From assembly GCA_020641055.1 (NCBI GenBank), contig CP067345.1:202001-266000 (forward strand): DNA of 64,000 bases, written 5' to 3'. Each line of letters starts with the position of its first letter. The first letter of the stretch is position 1. The notes under the pieces were generated by a model. That model worked only from the letters and a program-made list of their open reading frames with translations. It was not told the origin of the DNA and searched no databases. Below, piece by piece: positions 61,498-64,000 of this stretch. This DNA is from Clostridioides sp. ES-S-0010-02. Lineage in GTDB: Bacteria > Bacillota > Clostridia > Peptostreptococcales > Peptostreptococcaceae. The position numbers and the translations under genes are program-made.

Positions 61498-62369
61498 TAT
61501 TTTTTCTCCCATCTTCCAAATATACCACAAGGAAGTATTTTACCATCCCTAGAAGCTGGTATTCCTAATTCTCCACCATAGATTTCGCCATTGTTTGCCT
61601 TTTTACCTATTGTTGTAGACAGTACATTTTCTAGAACTATTGGAGAAAATCCTGTTGTATAAGAATTAATTAGAAAGAATAAAGGATTATCAGATAAAAC
61701 ACCCATACATAAATCCACAAAGCTATATAATTTTTCTTCTATTTGCCATACTTCTCCTTTAGGTCCTCTCCCATAAGAAGGAGGGTCCATTATTATTGCA
61801 TCATATTTCTTACCTCTTCTTATTTCCCTTTCAACAAACTTTACAACATCATCTACTATAAATCTTACTGTTTGATTTTTAAGTCCTGATAACTCTATAT
61901 TTTCTTTTGCCCAGTTGACCATACCTTTTGCAGCATCAACATGACATACTTCTGCACCAGCGGATGCACATGCTACTGTAGCTCCTCCTGTATATGCAAA
62001 AAGATTTAATACTTTTATAGGTCTGTCAGCTTTTTTGATTTTATCCATCATCCAGTCCCAATTGGCTGCTTGTTCTGGGAATAATCCAGTATGTTTAAAT
62101 CCAGTTGGTTTAATGTGAAATTTTAAGTTTTTGTAATTTATAGTCCATTGTTCTGGATATCTTTTTTTGTGTTCCCACTGACCTCCACCTTTATTACTTC
62201 TATGATAATGTCCGTGAGGGTTTTTCCATAGAGCCCATTCAGACTCCATTGGCCATACAACCTGTGGGTCTGGTCTTCTAAGTACATACTTACCCCAACG
62301 CTCTAATTTTTCTCCATTTCCCATATCTATAAGTTCATAATCTTTCCATTTATCTGCTAATAATAACAT
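61497..62369 (-). CDS. Class I SAM-dependent methyltransferase (RlmI/RlmK-like)
   Basis: 290 residues. After an N-terminal part of about 120 residues (WKDYELIDMGNGEKLERWGKYVLRRPDPQVVWPM) comes the Rossmann SAM motif VLNLFAYTGGATVACASAGAEVCHVDAAKGMV and the base-flipping/catalytic segment IIMDPPSYGRGPKGEVW. It resembles rRNA cytosine/guanine methyltransferases of the RlmI/RlmK type but lacks a PUA domain. AGGAGG precedes the ATG. It is overlapped by the pseudouridine synthase gene, giving an RNA-modification pair. Confidence 0.88.
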   Translation of the reverse strand: MLLLADKWKDYELIDMGNGEKLERWGKYVLRRPDPQVVWPMESEWALWKNPHGHYHRSNKGGGQWEHKKRYPEQWTINYKNLKFHIKPTGFKHTGLFPEQAANWDWMMDKIKKADRPIKVLNLFAYTGGATVACASAGAEVCHVDAAKGMVNWAKENIELSGLKNQTVRFIVDDVVKFVEREIRRGKKYDAIIMDPPSYGRGPKGEVWQIEEKLYSFVDLCMGVLSDNPLFFLINSYTTGFSPIVLENVLSTTIGKKANNGEIYGGELGIPASRDGKILPCGIFGRWEKK

Positions 62370-62537
62370 ATCTTTCCTCCTATAAAATAACTCTCAATCC
62401 TATGTATTATACCACAAAATCAGTCATTTTTTGCTGTTTTAGATACTTTCTATTCTTTACATTTATTGTTAACATTATTACTCTTTTAAACATATTATAT
62501 AGTATCTGATTTTTTTAATAAGAGGAGGAGAGTTTTA

Positions 62538-63281
62538 ATGGAAAATTATCAAGCTACAAATACTTGTACATATAACATATTATATGTGCAGTTTAACGAA
62601 GACTTTGGCAGAAGCAAATACTTTTCATATGATGTAAAATATCCTATTCTGTACAATATTAGAAATCAATCCACCTATGTAAATCCGCCTATTTTAAACA
62701 ACATAAATTCTGCTGTAAAGATGACTGTAAATAATTTTAAGCTTGGGTTGCAAGAAGAAGAACAAGAATATAATAATGCAGCTTCTCAAAATTCACTTCC
62801 AAAACAAAGTTACTGGGTTTCTACTAATTATGCAGTTACTTTCAGTAAAAACTATGTACTAAGTATGATATTAAATCTTATGGGATTTGCTAGTAGTTCT
62901 GGACCTAAGTACAATACATTAAATAATTACAATATAGACTTAACAAATGGAAAAGAACTTTTACTAGGTGATATTTTTAGAGATGGAGTTGACTATATAA
63001 ACATAATAACTGATTATATAAAAGCTGAAATTAATGAAAACAGAGAAATGTATTACTCTAATGTAGAGTTAGTTATACCTGAAGATCAGGCATTTTATAT
63101 TACAGATGATGGGATTGTTATCTATTTTGGTGTAGATGAGATAGCACCTGAAAGCTTTGGAATCCCTAAATTCAAGATAAGATTTTCTGATTTTGGAAAT
63201 TTTATAAATCAACGTTTCTATTGTATCTCTCCAGACATATATGTTCAATCAAGAGGAAGAACTAAGCATTTTATGGTATAA
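62538..63281 (+). CDS. DUF3298/DUF4163-type protein
   Basis: 247 residues. The pattern YFSYDVKYPILYNIRN..YVNPPILNNINSAVKMTV (DUF4163-like), VSTNYAVTFSKNYVLSMILNLMGFASSSGPKYNTLNNYNIDLTNGKELLLGDIF and the C-terminal FYITDDGIVIYFGVDEIAPESFGIPKFKI (DUF3298) is that of PdaC/RsiV-related extracytoplasmic domains. However, no signal peptide or transmembrane segment is visible here, so the protein seems cytosolic or spore-associated. AGGAGGAG precedes the ATG. Function unknown. Confidence 0.83.
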   Translation: MENYQATNTCTYNILYVQFNEDFGRSKYFSYDVKYPILYNIRNQSTYVNPPILNNINSAVKMTVNNFKLGLQEEEQEYNNAASQNSLPKQSYWVSTNYAVTFSKNYVLSMILNLMGFASSSGPKYNTLNNYNIDLTNGKELLLGDIFRDGVDYINIITDYIKAEINENREMYYSNVELVIPEDQAFYITDDGIVIYFGVDEIAPESFGIPKFKIRFSDFGNFINQRFYCISPDIYVQSRGRTKHFMV

Positions 63282-63300
63282 AAATATAGATAATTCTGAG

Positions 63301-63338
63301 CCCTATTTTAGTATATCAAGATTTATGCTGGAGTAGGG
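63301..63338. terminator. Wobble-rich hairpin after the DUF3298 gene
   Basis: CCCTATTTTAGT can pair along its whole length with GCTGGAGTAGGG (several G-T pairs). It lies 20 bp after the stop and lacks a T-run. Confidence 0.4.
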
Positions 63339-63506
63339 TTAAGATTTATCTATCTTAAAAACATAATTTAAACAGTACTATTTGTATATGTTAGTTATAT
63401 AGACTCAGACCTACTGATAAACATTTATATAGTACAATTAATTTGTATTAAAAGTTTTAACTTTTGACTCAACAAGAAGATTATATTATTATATATATTT
63501 AAGTTG

Positions 63507-63734
63507 TTATTTTTTTTTATACATTTGCTGATAAGCAGAATTTTTATTGATTACTTCTACCTTTAAATTGGGATTACTTACTACTTCATACAAAAAAAGT
63601 TTTCCTAATTTTAACCTGATGTTCATCTCCAACCTGTTCCATTCATAGCCTTTGAACAATTCTTTTAATAAAAAAACTTCTCCGCAATGGATGTTTTTTA
63701 ACTCATCTATTGCATCATTTAACAGACTATTCAT
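63507..63734 (-). CDS. DUF1413-family small protein
   Basis: 75 residues. The sequence LLNDAIDELKNIHCGEVFLLKELFKGYEWNRLEMNIRLKLGKLFLYEV..NSAYQQMYKKK agrees with DUF1413, a single winged-helix-like domain common on plasmids, conjugative elements and prophages of Firmicutes. GGAGGAA precedes the ATG on the minus strand. It is divergent from the recombinase start at the window end, with palindromic sites and a promoter between them; this suggests an accessory or control protein of a mobile element. Confidence 0.8.
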   Translation of the reverse strand: MNSLLNDAIDELKNIHCGEVFLLKELFKGYEWNRLEMNIRLKLGKLFLYEVVSNPNLKVEVINKNSAYQQMYKKK

Positions 63735-63785
63735 ATTATTTCCTCCAATTTGTATAATTTCATTAACTTCATTATATTGTTAATT

Positions 63786-63800
63786 TTTGACATAGTCAAA
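63786..63800. promoter_or_regulatory. TTTGAC-ATA-GTCAAA palindrome
   Basis: A perfect 6-bp dyad with 3-base centre, 50 bp before the DUF1413 start. Related GTGTCAA (63824-63830) and TTGACAC (63843-63849) form a second dyad, the latter on the -35 box of the next promoter, so a repressor could control both directions. Confidence 0.55.
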
Positions 63801-63842
63801 CAAATTATAAAGGAATTATAATGGTGTCAAAAGTTAACAGTA

Positions 63843-63871
63843 TTGACACTAAAAATTCGTTTTAGTAAAAT
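63843..63871 (+). promoter_or_regulatory. Sigma-A promoter toward the recombinase gene
   Basis: Consensus TTGACA (63843-63848), 17-base spacer, TAAAAT (63866-63871), about 60 bp before the recombinase frame. Confidence 0.75.
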
Positions 63872-63932
63872 GTATAAAGACAAGTAGATACAGATATCTA
63901 CAAATTCCTGCATTAAATATTTACGTTAGGAA

Positions 63933-64000
63933 GTGATTATTATTATATATGGATATTGCCGTGTCAGTACAAAGAACCAGACAGATAACAATAGTTTGTA
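63933..64000 (+). CDS. Resolvase-type serine recombinase, N-terminus (partial)
   Basis: From GTG 63933 the frame reads IIIIYGYCRVSTKNQTDNNSL and is open to the window end. YGYCRVSTKNQ is the characteristic start of resolvase/invertase recombinases, the serine of RVST being the catalytic residue. The start codon is uncertain: AGGA (63928-63931) is too close to the GTG, and a non-standard start a few codons later is possible. A second frame from ATG 63949 is also open but has no family likeness. Only 20 or so codons are in the window. Confidence 0.5.
   Translation, partial: MIIIIYGYCRVSTKNQTDNNSL

Noticed and set aside
1-64000. tRNA or rRNA genes, prophage modules and CRISPR arrays
   Set aside because: No cloverleaf-like tRNA ends, rRNA-like GC-rich blocks, phage structural genes or regular repeat arrays were found on reading both strands; the only mobile signal is at the right end.

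Overview
The window is very AT-rich, low-GC Firmicute DNA. It uses strong AGGAGG-type ribosome binding sites, frequent GTG/TTG starts and hairpin-plus-T-run terminators. The gene content points to Clostridioides difficile or a very close relative: an OmpR-type two-component pair directly upstream of luxS (described in C. difficile as rolA/rolB), a split cobalamin-dependent methionine synthase, and a PyrR-attenuated pyrF-carAB locus. The species call is an inference from gene content and base composition; no search was run.

Layout. 1-3.1 kb: end of an operon with an LVIVD-type protein, a cysteine-rich flavoprotein, two small membrane proteins and a duplicated ferredoxin-like (EthD-type) protein, function unknown. 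3.3-3.7 kb: decayed regulator genes. 3.9 kb: cysteine hydrolase. 4.9-10.9 kb: sugar-acid PTS operon consisting of a PRD regulator with fused EIIB and EIIA, an EIIB, an Ula-type EIIC, a SIS isomerase, a DHDPS-family aldolase/lyase and a KDPG-type aldolase. 11-31 kb: mostly single-gene units separated by terminators (XRE, diguanylate cyclase, YjdM, pentapeptide protein, YmaF, acetyltransferase, membrane GDPD, HxlR/PPOX pair, DUF2268 protease, CPA1 antiporter, MerR, DUF488, Staygreen, MATE, VOC). 31-37 kb: two-gene SufC/SufB-type system, amidohydrolase, ferredoxin, HAD phosphatase, epimerase, metallophosphoesterase. 37.5-45 kb: TtcA-type thiolase, VanY-type carboxypeptidase, RolA/RolB, then the riboswitch-like leader and luxS-(MetH reactivation)-metH operon. 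45-48.3 kb: M29 aminopeptidase, nitroreductase, DUF1847. 48.3-58.4 kb: two tandem PyrR attenuators, pyrF, and a tandem duplication of carAB. 58.5-63.3 kb: PadR/permease-prefix pair, MerR, an rRNA-modification-like pair, DUF3298. 63.5-64 kb: DUF1413 gene and the first codons of a serine recombinase, probably the edge of a mobile element.

How the genes work together. luxS, the MetH reactivation protein and metH overlap and form a methyl-cycle unit: S-ribosylhomocysteine is cleaved to homocysteine, which is remethylated to methionine. The leader has mutually exclusive hairpins that fit ligand-controlled termination. pyrF-carA-carB is controlled by PyrR-type attenuation. Its CarA lacks both the glutaminase cysteine and histidine, whereas the second CarA, 4.6 kb downstream, has both. 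The two carB copies are nearly identical over long stretches, which suggests gene conversion. The PTS operon should import and phosphorylate an unidentified sugar acid and end in pyruvate-forming aldol cleavage.

The items most worth attention are the glutaminase-dead CarA in the duplicated carAB locus, the luxS leader, the four 11-bp-phased ACTTAA repeats beside the VanY/RolAB genes, the 29-bp perfect palindrome at 26.2 kb, the PTS sugar-acid operon and the recombinase border at the right end.
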